DNA of 64,000 bases from Azotimanducus sp963663145 (GTDB taxonomy: Bacteria > Pseudomonadota > Gammaproteobacteria > Pseudomonadales > Azotimanducaceae), in the NCBI GenBank assembly GCA_963663145.1, contig OY760134.1, forward strand, positions 2,852,001 to 2,916,000, read 5' to 3'. Positions 35,694-45,044 of the stretch are shown here, in pieces. The notes beneath the pieces are model-generated. The model was not told where the DNA came from. It saw only the letters and a program-made list of their open reading frames with translations, and did no database searches. Each line of letters starts with the position of its first letter. Position 1 is the first letter of the stretch. A program made the translations under genes and the position numbers.

Positions 35694-36673
35694 ACAACCT
35701 TGACCAGCGCCTTGCCGAAATTGTCCCCGCGCATGAGGCGACAGAATGCCTCAGGCGCGGTCTCCAAGCCTTCGCTGATATCTTCCTTATAGGCGAGGTG
35801 TCCGTTTTCGATCTCGCGCTGAATGCTGACTTCCATTTCGGGGCGAAGTGCTTCATGGTCGTACACCACCAGCCCTCGCACAATCGCACGCGCTCGAATG
35901 ATCAATCCCGGATTGGGGCCTGCCGGCGGCTCGTCAGTGTTGTATTGCGACATCAGGCCGCAGAGCGCGACGCGGGCACCCAAGGCAAGCCGTTCCATGG
36001 CCGCTTGCAGGACATCCCCGCCGACATTGTCGAAGTACATGTCAATGCCCTCGGGACAATGGCAATCCAAGGATTCGCGCAAATCCTCGCGCTTGTAGTG
36101 AATCACGGCATCAAGCTTGGCGACCTCACGCAGCCATCGGCATTTTTCGTCGCTGCCGGCCATGCCGATCACATGCGCGCCGGCGATCCGCCCAAGTTGA
36201 GCAACCGTCGCACCCACCGGCCCGGCAGCCGCCGATACCAATAGCGTCTCGCCGGAACTTGGTTGCAGCAATCTGTGTACGCCCGCAAAGGCGGTCAGTC
36301 CAGGCATGCCAACCACACCCAAGGCGAGTGACGCCGGCCGAATCTGGCGGTCCACCGGATGCACGCTCTCCGGCGGCAGACGCATTCGATGCTGCCAAGG
36401 TGCATGGCCTCGCACTATGTCACCCGCCACGAACCCATGACCGGATTCGACCACCTCAAGCACCGTTTCACTGGTCATGGGATCGCCTGGGGAAATGAGC
36501 CCCGTCAAGTGCCTTCCGCTTAAGCGGCCGCGCAGATAGGGGTCCAAGGAAATATAGAGGCTGCGACACTCAACGCCGGTTGAAGCCACCTCGGCCTCGC
36601 CGATCTCAAAGTCATCCGCAACGGGCACCCCCTGCGGCTGGCGCTTGAGCTTCACGCAGGGACTAGCGTCCAT
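35690..36673 (-). CDS. NADP-dependent MDR oxidoreductase (CurA / leukotriene B4 dehydrogenase-like)
   Basis: From ATG 36673 the protein has about 327 residues. It contains SLDPYLRGRL, VVGMPGLTAFAGVHRLL, VSAAAGPVGATVAQLGRIAGAHVIGMAGSDEK (quoted in part; a Rossmann GxVGxxVxQ motif) and DMYFDNVGGDVLQAAM. These are signatures of zinc-free medium-chain reductases that reduce alpha,beta-unsaturated carbonyls with NADPH. The start lies 11 bases inside the upstream VOC gene, so the two are coupled. It is the last gene of the minus-strand operon starting at 39176. Confidence 0.9.
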   Translation of the reverse strand: MDASPCVKLKRQPQGVPVADDFEIGEAEVASTGVECRSLYISLDPYLRGRLSGRHLTGLISPGDPMTSETVLEVVESGHGFVAGDIVRGHAPWQHRMRLPPESVHPVDRQIRPASLALGVVGMPGLTAFAGVHRLLQPSSGETLLVSAAAGPVGATVAQLGRIAGAHVIGMAGSDEKCRWLREVAKLDAVIHYKREDLRESLDCHCPEGIDMYFDNVGGDVLQAAMERLALGARVALCGLMSQYNTDEPPAGPNPGLIIRARAIVRGLVVYDHEALRPEMEVSIQREIENGHLAYKEDISEGLETAPEAFCRLMRGDNFGKALVKVV

Positions 36674-37571
36674 TGCGGGCCTCAACAGGCAGTTCAACGA
36701 GTTCAAACAGCGTGCCGTCCGGGTCGGCGAGCGTCACCGACTCATGCCCCGCATAGATCACACCTTCGTGCCTATCCGCAGGCGCGATGCCGGAGGCATG
36801 AATGGCGCCAAGATCGGGAACCCCGAGCGTCGTGATGCTGATCCCGGGAGGCAACATGCCCTGATGTCTTGGTCGAGCGGTCGCTTCGGCGGGCATCTGA
36901 TCAACTTCCAAGAAGATATCTCTTTCATGCGTGATAGTCGAAATCACGTAATTGGTATCGAGCGGCTTTCCGAACGCTTTGGCAAGCATGGTGTACTCAA
37001 TTTCCATGTGCTCCCGTCCGAGGCTTAAGCCCAGACCCTCAACCAGCCAAGCTTGCGTAGCGCCCATATCGCTTACCGCCAATACGTTGATGAACAGATG
37101 GTCTATAGGAGAACGCGCCCTCGGTAGCGTGAATTCCGGCAGGTCGCTATTGATTTGGGTGAAGTAACACACCTCTCCATCGGGACCTCGAACCTGCATT
37201 GGGTGAATGGCGTCAAGGCCGGCGATCTTCCGAGGAGGACCGATCACCTCAAAGGGCGAGGAACGCATACGGTCATGGGTGGCAAGCACGTCGGTGACAC
37301 AGAATTCGAGCGCCGCCCAACCATAGGTCGTAAGCGGCACGAATTCGACGACCGGTGGCGCTTCGATGAGCCTTAGGAAAATCTCGGCCCCGGAGGCCGG
37401 CCCGAGTACGGCACAGGGGGCACCCGCCATGGCGGCAGCTCCCCATGACTCGGCCAGTTGGGCTTCTAGTTGACCACGCTGAAGCAACCGGTAGTCAAGC
37501 CAATGCTGATAATTGCGAATGCTCGCTTCGAGATCGCAAACCGAAACCGTTCCAGCGCGCAAGAGATGCAT
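36663..37571 (-). CDS. VOC-superfamily (glyoxalase/dioxygenase-like) protein
   Basis: The 302-residue protein has two tandem vicinal-oxygen-chelate modules. The first is near the N-terminus (GTVSVCDLEASIRNYQHWL and LEFCVTDVLATHDRM with VRGPDGEVCYFTQI). The second begins at HLFINVLAVSDMGATQAWL and ends VTLADPDGTLFELVELP. VOC proteins bind a metal and act as lyases, isomerases or dioxygenases. The substrate is unknown. It lies between a hypothetical gene (12-bp gap) and the MDR reductase (overlap) in the same operon. Confidence 0.82.
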   Translation of the reverse strand: MHLLRAGTVSVCDLEASIRNYQHWLDYRLLQRGQLEAQLAESWGAAAMAGAPCAVLGPASGAEIFLRLIEAPPVVEFVPLTTYGWAALEFCVTDVLATHDRMRSSPFEVIGPPRKIAGLDAIHPMQVRGPDGEVCYFTQINSDLPEFTLPRARSPIDHLFINVLAVSDMGATQAWLVEGLGLSLGREHMEIEYTMLAKAFGKPLDTNYVISTITHERDIFLEVDQMPAEATARPRHQGMLPPGISITTLGVPDLGAIHASGIAPADRHEGVIYAGHESVTLADPDGTLFELVELPVEARNGR

Positions 37572-37583
37572 AGGCCCCGCTTC

Positions 37584-37955
37584 TCAGTCTTCCGCGAACC
37601 GATGGCCGGCTTCTTCGGAACTGACCTCTCCGCTTCTCGTAAGGGCTTCGCGCTCCTGCTGGACGATGCGCAATATGCGCGCGAGATATTCTTGATACCA
37701 GCGCGAACGTGCTGCTTCCTGCGCTGAGTTTGGAGTAAAGGCTTCTATGTCCCCGCGACTTACGCTGCCGCGCTCCTCAAGCAAGGTTTCGATGCTGTCA
37801 AGCCGCTGGCGTAATACCGCCAACTCTCCCGCGACCGCCATGGTGATCGCCAGCACTCGTTCCACGTCTGGATCTTGAAAGAAGTAGGGTCGTTTGCCCT
37901 TGGCCTTGGCACCCGCCAGCGCGAGCGCATCGATTTCTCTTGCTTTGTCTGTCAT
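37584..37955 (-). CDS. Conserved-looking hypothetical protein
   Basis: The 123-residue soluble protein is not recognised. It reads GKRPYFFQDPDVERVLAITM, AVAGELAVLRQRLDSIETLL (a likely helical pair) and ARSRWYQEYLARILRIVQQE. No signal peptide, membrane helix or metal motif is evident. It is the second gene of the minus-strand operon, 18 bases after the methyltransferase and 12 before the VOC gene. A role as a small subunit or accessory protein of the pathway is plausible but unproven. Confidence 0.7.
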   Translation of the reverse strand: MTDKAREIDALALAGAKAKGKRPYFFQDPDVERVLAITMAVAGELAVLRQRLDSIETLLEERGSVSRGDIEAFTPNSAQEAARSRWYQEYLARILRIVQQEREALTRSGEVSSEEAGHRFAED

Positions 37956-37973
37956 GAAAGCCGCCGGACTTTT

Positions 37974-39176
37974 TCAGGCAGCCACATGGGCTCCCGTGAT
38001 CTCCCACGCCGGCTTGCGACCAAAATCTTCCACCTCATCATCCTCCGCCGAAGGGAAGAGGTCCGGGTCCACCACTGCCACGACCCTGCCATGTATGAGT
38101 TCTTGCGCTTCGAACCCGGCATCCAACATGTACTGGTCGAGGCTGATTTCGTGCAGCTTGGTCCAGAAGGGCTCGTTATTGTAGAAGGCGTCCCAGTCGC
38201 GCATGGCCTGTTCAAAGACCGGCATGTCCTCGTCATACTTCGGCTGCTCAATGTGCAACACCAGTCCGCCGGGCGCGACGAGTCGCCGTGTCTCGCGCAT
38301 GATTTGCTTGAGCGCCTTATAGGAAGTTTCATGCAGGAACATGGTGCTCTGTATCCAGTCGAAGTCGGCATCTTCAAGCTCATCCAATTGCGCCACGTCC
38401 GCCTGCATGAAAGTAACATTGCCGATGCCCATGCTCGCCGCCCGCGCTGCGCCATAGCGGAGCATGGGCGCACCCGCATCCACAGCGATGATCTCGGCAT
38501 CGGGAAAGGCCTCGGCAATAGGCAGCACGTTGTGACCAAGCCCGCAACCGAGATCGAGAATACGCTTGGGCGAAAAATCCGGGAATTCGCGGCGGACGTA
38601 GCGCACCACGCCGTGACCGCCACCATCCGTATAGCGGCCCAGTGCGCCTCCCGTAGTCACAAACATGCCCGAATCATAATTGGCGGCACCGCTGACATCG
38701 TCCGGGAGCAACTCGTGGTAGTAGCTGCCCGGCATGCAATGATGGTCCACCGCCGTGAGATGCGACGGCACTTGAAACCCTTCTTTGAGCTTGAGGCGAT
38801 CCTCGCGGATACGTTCCTGGGTTCCTTCTATCAAAGCTTCCAGTTGACCGAGCACTATCGACCGACCCGCCTGCTGACGCATCTCCATGGTGTTGCGGCG
38901 CAACGCGCTCCAGGTTTGAAAGACAGAATCCTCCAGCAGCGCCTTGCGCACCTCATGCCGGTGCTCCGGTGCCCTTCCCTCGCGCTCGATGAATGCCGGC
39001 GCAATCCGTGCCTTATAGGATTCCGCCACTCCGGGCATCACGACCGTCGCCAAATGACGGTTCAAGTGCGCGAGAAAGTTATATCGTTCCGTTTGATCGT
39101 GATCCGTCTCCGGAAACACCTCATGACGACCAACATGTCTGTAGTCGGGCGGGCCGTTGTATGCTTGTCCGCTCAT
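37974..39176 (-). CDS. SAM-dependent methyltransferase (class I)
   Basis: The 400-residue protein has an N-terminal helical region of about 185 residues of unknown type, then a class I Rossmann methyltransferase domain. ILDLGCGLGHNVLPIAEAFP (motif I), IIAVDAGAPMLRYG (motif II, acidic end), DFDWIQSTMFLHE (motif IV/post II) and RLVAPGGLVLHIEQP (motif VI) are visible. The substrate is probably a small molecule or lipid. It leads the minus-strand operon and its promoter region is shared with the divergent deacetylase operon, where a 24-bp palindrome lies. Confidence 0.85.
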   Translation of the reverse strand: MSGQAYNGPPDYRHVGRHEVFPETDHDQTERYNFLAHLNRHLATVVMPGVAESYKARIAPAFIEREGRAPEHRHEVRKALLEDSVFQTWSALRRNTMEMRQQAGRSIVLGQLEALIEGTQERIREDRLKLKEGFQVPSHLTAVDHHCMPGSYYHELLPDDVSGAANYDSGMFVTTGGALGRYTDGGGHGVVRYVRREFPDFSPKRILDLGCGLGHNVLPIAEAFPDAEIIAVDAGAPMLRYGAARAASMGIGNVTFMQADVAQLDELEDADFDWIQSTMFLHETSYKALKQIMRETRRLVAPGGLVLHIEQPKYDEDMPVFEQAMRDWDAFYNNEPFWTKLHEISLDQYMLDAGFEAQELIHGRVVAVVDPDLFPSAEDDEVEDFGRKPAWEITGAHVAA

Positions 39177-39215
39177 GTCAATCCGTCATCCCGCAGGAGG
39201 TAAGAGATCGCCTCT

Positions 39216-39221
39216 TATAAT
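39216..39221 (+). promoter_or_regulatory. -10 box of the catabolic operon promoter
   Basis: A perfect TATAAT lies 52 bases before the ATG at 39274 and overlaps the left edge of the palindrome at 39218-39241. There is no good -35 match at 17 bp, which would suit activator dependence or a repressor-controlled weak promoter. Confidence 0.45.
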
Positions 39222-39241
39222 GACATATTAATATATCATTA
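39218..39241. promoter_or_regulatory. Candidate operator: 24-bp near-perfect palindrome
   Basis: The left half TAATGACATATT and right half AATATATCATTA are reverse complements except for one symmetric base pair. The site lies in the 97-bp gap between the methyltransferase operon (minus) and the deacetylase operon (plus) and overlaps a TATAAT box. It is markedly A/T-rich in a GC-rich region. A dimeric repressor or activator (GntR-, TetR- or MarR-type) is the likely ligand; no regulator gene is adjacent. Confidence 0.55.
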
Positions 39242-39273
39242 GGTTTTAAGGTTCGCATGAGAATTCCGCGAAG

Positions 39274-40164
39274 ATGAACAGCTTGGCGAAGGATTGTACT
39301 TGGCCCAACGGTGCGCGTCTTGCGTTGTCGATCGTGGTCAACGTCGAAGAAGGTGCGGAAATGAATATCCGCGATGGCGATACCCGCCCAGAACCCGTCG
39401 ACGAGCTCTCCGCCGCACCGCGCGATTCCATCCGCGTGCACGGCAACGAAAGCAATTATCTTTATGGCATCAACGCGGGAGCGCAAAGGGTGTTCCGCCT
39501 GCTCGAAGAACGGGGGTTCCCTGTCACCCTCACCGCGGCCGCCTTGGCACTTGAGCGGGCACCGCAACTCTTGCCACCCATCCTCTCAGGAGGGCATGAA
39601 GTCGCCTGTCATGGCTACAGGTGGGTGCACCAATTTCGCATGGAGGAAGCCGAAGAGCGCGAGTTCATTTGCCGCGCGCGGGACAGCATCGAATCCCTCA
39701 CCGGCACGCGCCCGCTCGGATGGCTGTCGCGCTACTTACACACAGAACACACGCGCAGACTGCTGGTCGAGGAAGGCTTCCTCTATCACATGGACGACTA
39801 TTCCGGTGATCTTCCCTATTGGGACGATGTGGATATGGGACAAGGCGCACGCGAACGAATGCTGATCATGCCCTATGCGGTTGATACCAACGACATGAAG
39901 TTCTGGACGTCGCCTTCGCTCGCCCCCGCAACCTGGGCCGAGTATCTGATCGACAGCATCGACTGGCTATCGGAGGAGGCAAAGCAGTTCGGGCCAAGAA
40001 TGCTTTCGGTGGGCCTGCATCTTAGAATCATTGGGCGGCCCGGTCGCATTGGCGCCCTGAGGCGCGTGCTTGACCATGCGGCAACCCGTGACGGGGTGTG
40101 GGTGGCGCCGCGCATCGAAATCGCGAAGGCCTTTATGGAAATGGAGACATTGAACGCACCATGA
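39274..40164 (+). CDS. Polysaccharide-deacetylase-fold amidohydrolase (PuuE allantoinase / cyclic imidase-like)
   Basis: The 296-residue protein begins LSIVVNVEEGAEMNIRDGD, the NodB-domain start of the PuuE subgroup. GGHEVACHGYRWVHQF holds the two metal His residues (HxxxxH). GWLSRYLHTEHTRRLLVEEGF, MDDYSGDLPYW and VGLHLRIIGRPGR follow, as in cyclic imide hydrolases and PuuE-type allantoinases. It therefore opens cyclic or acyclic amide bonds rather than deacetylating polysaccharide. It is the first gene of an eight-gene operon and its stop overlaps the acyl-CoA dehydrogenase start (ATGA). Confidence 0.82.
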   Translation: MNSLAKDCTWPNGARLALSIVVNVEEGAEMNIRDGDTRPEPVDELSAAPRDSIRVHGNESNYLYGINAGAQRVFRLLEERGFPVTLTAAALALERAPQLLPPILSGGHEVACHGYRWVHQFRMEEAEEREFICRARDSIESLTGTRPLGWLSRYLHTEHTRRLLVEEGFLYHMDDYSGDLPYWDDVDMGQGARERMLIMPYAVDTNDMKFWTSPSLAPATWAEYLIDSIDWLSEEAKQFGPRMLSVGLHLRIIGRPGRIGALRRVLDHAATRDGVWVAPRIEIAKAFMEMETLNAP

Positions 40165-41348
40165 GCGAAACACACTACGACCAAGATGAAGAACAAGCCA
40201 TCCTCGAAACCATCGAGCGTTGGGTGCAAAAGGATGTCGCGCCCAAAGTCATGGAAATGGAAAAGGATGATGTCTATCCACATGAGATGGTCGAGCAGAT
40301 GAAGGCTTTTGGCCTCTTCGGCGCGACCATCTCTCCCGAATACGGAGGGCTCGGACTCTCAGCAACCACCTACTCGAAAATCGTCACGCTGATCTCGACC
40401 GAATGGATGTCCCTCACCGGCATTTTCAACTCCCACTTGATGATGGCCATGATCGTCGAAAAATTCGGCACCCAAGCGCAAAAGGAATATTGGCTGCCGC
40501 GATTCACCAGTGGTGAGATCCGCGGCGCCCTTGCGCTCACCGAACCCAATGCCGGCACCGATCTGCAGGCCATACGCACCCGCGCCAAGCTTGAGAATGG
40601 GCACTACCTCATCAATGGCACCAAGACTTGGATCTCGAATGGCATAGAAGGCGGCGCCGTCGCACTCTTGGTCAGAACGGACGAGCAGGCGGACCCTCCC
40701 AGGCGCGGCATGAGCATGTTCATCGCCCCGAAATATGACCCCGACTCGGGCGCGCGGCACGAGGGGTTCGATACTGGACGAAAACTCGAGAAGCTCGGAT
40801 ACAAGGGCATAGATTCCGCCGAACTCATTTTTGAAGACTACCGCCTCGACACGGAGCGCCACCTAGTTGGCGGAGAAGAAGGCAAAGGCTTCTACATGGC
40901 GGTCGGCGGGCTTGAACTGGGGCGCATCAACGTCGCCGCACGCTCCGTCGGCATCGCACAAAGGGCATTGCGTGAGGCCGTGGCTTATGCCCAGCAACGA
41001 AGCACCTTTGGCAAACCCATCGCCGAACATCAAGCCATTCAGCTTAAATTAGGGGAGATGGCGACACGCACCCGGGCGGCCGAACTGCTGACGCTCGATG
41101 CCGCAGAAGCCTACGATGCCGGGCGGCGCTGCGATATGGAGGCGGGCATGGCCAAGTACTTCGCTTCGGAGGCTGCGGTCAGCAACGCCTTGGAGGCCAT
41201 GCGGGTGCACGGCGGATACGGTTACTCCAAAGAGTATCCCATTGAGCGCCTGTATCGCGAAGCACCTCTCATGTGCATCGGCGAAGGCACCAACGAGATG
41301 CAGCGCATCGTCATCGCACGGCAGATTGTCGCACGCAATCCGGTGTAA
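40161..41348 (+). CDS. Acyl-CoA dehydrogenase
   Basis: The 395-residue FAD enzyme introduces a double bond alpha-beta in an acyl-CoA. It contains FGATISPEYGGLGLSATTY, LALTEPNAGTDLQAIRT (FAD/substrate region), INGTKTWISNGIEGG, QRSTFGKPIAEHQAIQ, and near the end MRVHGGYGYSKEYPIERLYRE (the usual glutamate base lies in this region) and GTNEMQRIVIARQI. The start overlaps the deacetylase stop by four bases. It would act on a CoA ester made by the neighbouring CoA transferases or ligase. Confidence 0.94.
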   Translation: MSETHYDQDEEQAILETIERWVQKDVAPKVMEMEKDDVYPHEMVEQMKAFGLFGATISPEYGGLGLSATTYSKIVTLISTEWMSLTGIFNSHLMMAMIVEKFGTQAQKEYWLPRFTSGEIRGALALTEPNAGTDLQAIRTRAKLENGHYLINGTKTWISNGIEGGAVALLVRTDEQADPPRRGMSMFIAPKYDPDSGARHEGFDTGRKLEKLGYKGIDSAELIFEDYRLDTERHLVGGEEGKGFYMAVGGLELGRINVAARSVGIAQRALREAVAYAQQRSTFGKPIAEHQAIQLKLGEMATRTRAAELLTLDAAEAYDAGRRCDMEAGMAKYFASEAAVSNALEAMRVHGGYGYSKEYPIERLYREAPLMCIGEGTNEMQRIVIARQIVARNPV

Positions 41349-41364
41349 AGAGAGGTAGAAAGCC

Positions 41365-42498
41365 GTGCGTCCACTCGAAGGTTTGAGAATATTGAGCGTC
41401 GAAGTGTACGGCGCGGGACCCTACGGAACGACGTTGCTCGCCCATCTCGGTGCTGAAGTCATCAAGGTGGAAAACGCCGCGACCGGCGGCGATATCTCTC
41501 GGTTAGTGGGGCCCTACCAGCTTGGCGATGCGGACAGCGAATTCTTTCAGTCGTTGAACGGCGGCAAGAAAAGCGTCTCCCTCGACCTCAAGTCAGTTGA
41601 AGGCAAGGAACGTTTCCATCGTCTGTTGCAGGATGCCGATGCGCTTGCGAATAATTTGCGCGGCGACCAGCCCGCCAAGCTGGGGCTTCGATACGAAGAC
41701 CTGAAGGAGGTCAATGAGCAACTTGTCTGTGCACATCTCTCCGCTTACGGGCGCGACAATGAGCGCGCAAGCTGGCCTGGATATGATTATCTGATGCAGG
41801 CCGAGTGCGGGTTCTTGAGCCTGACCGGCGAGCCCGACGGGCCGCCGGCCCGATTCGGCCTGTCGATGGTGGACTTCCATACCGGCAGCATGATGGCACT
41901 CGGATTGGTTTCGGCAGTCATGAAGGCGAGACAAACCGGCATAGGCTGCGACATCGATGTGGCGCTCTATGACACCGCCCTGCATCAGCTCTCCTATCCG
42001 GCCGTCTGGTACTTGAACGAAGGCTTTGAAACCACGCGGCTGTCTCGGTCTTCACACCCGAGTGTGATTCCCAGCCAGTTGTTCCGGTCAGCCGATGGCT
42101 GGCTGTTCGTCATGTGCCAAACACCCAAATTCTGGCAGATCTTCTGTCAGGAAGTGGGGCATGGGGAATGGACCAGCGACCCAAGGTTTGAATCGTCGGC
42201 GCACAGATTAGAAAACCGCTCGATCTTGCAAGAACTCATCGACGAATGCCTGTCGCAGCGAACGACAAGGGAATGGGTGGAGCAACTCGCAGGCAAGGTG
42301 CCTGTCGCGCCGGTACATGGTTTGGCCGACGCACTCGACAATCCCTTCGCGAGCGAAGTCGGAATGATCTCCACCGTCGCACATGATGCCAAGCCCGAAG
42401 GCCTGCGCCTCCTGTCTTGTCCGATTCGCATCAACGGGGCGCGACCACCCTCAAGCCGCGCCCCCAAAATCGGTGAACAGGATCCCGAATTTCCGTAA
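41365..42498 (+). CDS. Class III CoA transferase (CaiB/BaiF) 1
   Basis: The 377-residue protein starts at GTG 41365 and reads LEGLRILSVEVYGAGPYGTTL, LLAHLGAEVIKVEN, VSLDLKSVEGKERF and WPGYDYLMQAECGF. The Asp of GYDY sits at the expected catalytic position of the family (Asp forming the CoA-acyl mixed anhydride). Such enzymes move CoA between organic acids. A second, different family member follows directly; the two may act as different transferases or as a heteromer. The gap to the preceding stop is 16 bases. Confidence 0.9.
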   Translation: MRPLEGLRILSVEVYGAGPYGTTLLAHLGAEVIKVENAATGGDISRLVGPYQLGDADSEFFQSLNGGKKSVSLDLKSVEGKERFHRLLQDADALANNLRGDQPAKLGLRYEDLKEVNEQLVCAHLSAYGRDNERASWPGYDYLMQAECGFLSLTGEPDGPPARFGLSMVDFHTGSMMALGLVSAVMKARQTGIGCDIDVALYDTALHQLSYPAVWYLNEGFETTRLSRSSHPSVIPSQLFRSADGWLFVMCQTPKFWQIFCQEVGHGEWTSDPRFESSAHRLENRSILQELIDECLSQRTTREWVEQLAGKVPVAPVHGLADALDNPFASEVGMISTVAHDAKPEGLRLLSCPIRINGARPPSSRAPKIGEQDPEFP

Positions 42499-42508
42499 TG
42501 GTCTCCTT

Positions 42509-43678
42509 ATGAAACTTGAAGGCATCAGAGTCTTGGATCTCTCGGCCTTTCTGCCCGGCCCACACCTCTCCATGATGCTTGCCGACCATGGCGCTGATGT
42601 CATCATGGTGGAGCCAGCCAACGGCGTGGGCGAACCGACTCGAGAAATCGGCTACAGAACCGAGGACGGTGTCTCCGTCTGGTTCAGAAACATCGCCCGC
42701 GGCAAGCGCAGCCTGAAAATAAACCTCAAAGATGAAGATGCGCTGGCCTTCTTCCATGAGCTTGTCGCGACGGCCGATGTGTTCATCGAAGCCTTCCGTC
42801 CCGGCGTCGCGGCACGCCTCGGCATCGACTACCCGCGACTGAAGGAAATACACCCGGGACTGGTCTATTGCTCCATTTCCGCCTTCGGACAAGACGGACC
42901 GCTGCGCAACCGGCCCGCGCACGATCTCGCCATACAAGCACTCGCCGGAACCCTCGCGTTGGGATTGGGCCTTGAGGACGGCAAACCCTCAGCACCCAAC
43001 ATGCCAAGCGCGGATGCCATCTCTTCACTCATGGCCTTGAGTGCCATTCTCATGGCGCTCCTGAAGCGCCAGACTACCGGAGAGGGTGATTACATAGACC
43101 TCTCCATGTACGATGCCCTGCTTGCTTGGACACCGAACGTCACCGGTCCGGTGTTTGCCGAGGATGCCGACCCGCAGCCCAAGCACATGCGACCCTTCGG
43201 CGGTGCCGCCATGAACAGTGTCTACGAAACCTCGGACGGAGCCTTTATCGTCATCGGCGGCTCCGAAGTGAAGTTTGCCGAGAACCTGCTCGCGGCGCTC
43301 GGGCGTCCCGACCTGCTCCCCTTTGCCAAGATCGAACCCGGTCCCGAACAGGAACCTTTGAAGAAGTTCTTTCGCGAGATTTTCAAGGCTCAGCCGTTGG
43401 CGCATTGGCAGACATTCTTAAGCGAAGTTGACTGTTGCTGGGCACCCGTCAAATCTCTCAAGGATGCGTTCAGCGACGCGCATACCCTGCATCGACAAAT
43501 GCGCCTCGAGGATAATCTCGGCAATCCGCACATAGGCATCCCCATAAAGTTCGCGCGGGAGCCGGGGACTGCCGACCTGCGTCTTCCCGAATACGGAGAG
43601 CACTCGGTCGAACTGGCGCGAGAGGTTGGGATGGATTCACGAAGAATCGAAGCGCTCAAGGCACGCAATGCCATCTGA
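42509..43678 (+). CDS. Class III CoA transferase (CaiB/BaiF) 2
   Basis: The 389-residue protein reads MKLEGIRVLDLSAFLPGP, LADHGADVIMVEPANGVG, SLKINLKDEDALAFF, DYPRLKEIHPGLVYCSISAFG and RPAHDLAIQALAGTL, with the family Asp in HDLA. ALLKRQTTGEGDYIDLSMYD is a further hallmark. It resembles alpha-methylacyl-CoA racemases and CoA transferases alike, so a racemase role is an alternative. The ATG at 42509 is chosen over the longer frame, which overlaps the upstream gene. Its stop overlaps the MmgE/PrpD start by 11 bases. Confidence 0.9.
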   Translation: MKLEGIRVLDLSAFLPGPHLSMMLADHGADVIMVEPANGVGEPTREIGYRTEDGVSVWFRNIARGKRSLKINLKDEDALAFFHELVATADVFIEAFRPGVAARLGIDYPRLKEIHPGLVYCSISAFGQDGPLRNRPAHDLAIQALAGTLALGLGLEDGKPSAPNMPSADAISSLMALSAILMALLKRQTTGEGDYIDLSMYDALLAWTPNVTGPVFAEDADPQPKHMRPFGGAAMNSVYETSDGAFIVIGGSEVKFAENLLAALGRPDLLPFAKIEPGPEQEPLKKFFREIFKAQPLAHWQTFLSEVDCCWAPVKSLKDAFSDAHTLHRQMRLEDNLGNPHIGIPIKFAREPGTADLRLPEYGEHSVELAREVGMDSRRIEALKARNAI

Positions 43679-45032
43679 CTCCCTGCAAGCAGCACTGGTT
43701 TCTCTTGTTTGCGATACTTCATCTGAAGAGTTGCCGGAGGCGGCCATCGATGCCGCGCAAGTGGCGCTGGCGGACAGCATCGCCATCGGCATAGCCGGGG
43801 GGAATAGCCCTTTTCGCGACCCACTGTTGGCGGTGGTGAGACCTTGGGGCAGCGGCGGGAATGGCCGCGTATTCGCCAGCAAAGAGCGCCTTCCACCAGC
43901 TTCCGCCGCCTTCATGAACGCTTTTCAGATGCATTGTCTTGAATATGATGCGGTGCACGAAGCGGCGGTGGCCCATGTCGCCACGTCGCCAATCGCGGCC
44001 CTCTTGGCGGAAATCGATTCAACAGACGAACCTGTTTCTGGAGCAAGCCTATTGACCGCCTTGGTAGTGGGCATTGAAGTCGCGTCCTCTCTTGGTGTGG
44101 CAGCCGATGCGCCGCTTCGATTTTTCCGACCCTCGACAACCGGCGTGTTCGGTGCCGCCGCGGCAATCGCGTCGCTCAGAGGCTTCAATGCCCGCATGAC
44201 GCGCCAAGCGTTCGGCTATGCACTTGCCGGGGCGGCGGGCACTATGCAGGCGCATGAAGAGGGCATGCCAACCCTGCCCATGCAAATGGCGGCCGCCGCA
44301 CGTGCCGGACTCATCGCCGCCGATCTTGCAGCAACGGGCATCCCAACAGTCGACCGCGCCATTGAAGGCAGATTTGGGTATCTCTCAATGTTCGAATCCA
44401 AGGTCGCCACCGACGGACTTGTGGAGCGTCTGGCCAAGCCGTGGCGGGTCACCGAACTGAGCCTCAAACCCTTTCCGAGCGGGCGCGCCACCCACGGCGG
44501 CATAGAGGCGATGCTTCGCCTGCGTTCACAAGGTCTCTCGGGCGACAATCTCGCTTCCGCCGAACTCTTGGCACCGCCACTCATTCACCATTTGGTAGAC
44601 CGCCCCGCGCAGTCCGGCATGAACGTCAACTACGCGCGCCTCTGCTGGCCCTATGTGGCAGCTGTGGCCCTTAAGGACGGGCGCGTAACAATCGGAGACT
44701 TCACCCCTGACCGGCTCGCCCGATCAGACACGCGAGCGATTGCCGACAAAATCAAAGTGCGCATCAATGATGTGAGCGACCCCTCCTGCTTTACGCCGCA
44801 GCAACTGACCGCGATTCGTCATGACGGGAAGCACATGCAGGTCAGGATTGAGCACCTGCTCGGGTCGCCAAAACAACCCATGAGCGCGGAAGGACGGAGG
44901 CAGAAGATCATCGAATGCTTGGCATCCGCAGGACTTGACGCGACGCCAGCGGACGGACTGATGGCGCTGAGCGATCATCTATGGCAATGCAAAGACTGTC
45001 GCGACTTACTTGACTCCTTCGAGAACCCCTAG
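43668..45032 (+). CDS. MmgE/PrpD family dehydratase/isomerase-like protein
   Basis: The 454-residue protein carries family stretches: AAQVALADSIAIGIAGG, AAFMNAFQMHCLEYDAVHEAA, SLRGFNARMTRQAFGYALAGAA and LKPFPSGRATHGGIEAM (catalytic region). PrpD dehydrates 2-methylcitrate and relatives isomerise or decarboxylate itaconate-like acids. Here, next to CoA transferases and a dehydrogenase, it probably acts on a dicarboxylate or hydroxy acid intermediate. Its C-terminus ends with a CKDCRDLL cysteine pair not typical of the family. Confidence 0.88.
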   Translation: MPSDSLQAALVSLVCDTSSEELPEAAIDAAQVALADSIAIGIAGGNSPFRDPLLAVVRPWGSGGNGRVFASKERLPPASAAFMNAFQMHCLEYDAVHEAAVAHVATSPIAALLAEIDSTDEPVSGASLLTALVVGIEVASSLGVAADAPLRFFRPSTTGVFGAAAAIASLRGFNARMTRQAFGYALAGAAGTMQAHEEGMPTLPMQMAAAARAGLIAADLAATGIPTVDRAIEGRFGYLSMFESKVATDGLVERLAKPWRVTELSLKPFPSGRATHGGIEAMLRLRSQGLSGDNLASAELLAPPLIHHLVDRPAQSGMNVNYARLCWPYVAAVALKDGRVTIGDFTPDRLARSDTRAIADKIKVRINDVSDPSCFTPQQLTAIRHDGKHMQVRIEHLLGSPKQPMSAEGRRQKIIECLASAGLDATPADGLMALSDHLWQCKDCRDLLDSFENP

Positions 45033-45044
45033 GCTTCGATCATC

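Noticed and set aside
37875..39203. 442-residue plus-strand ORF
   Set aside because: It is antisense to the methyltransferase and hypothetical genes; His/Arg-rich composition and no recognisable fold.
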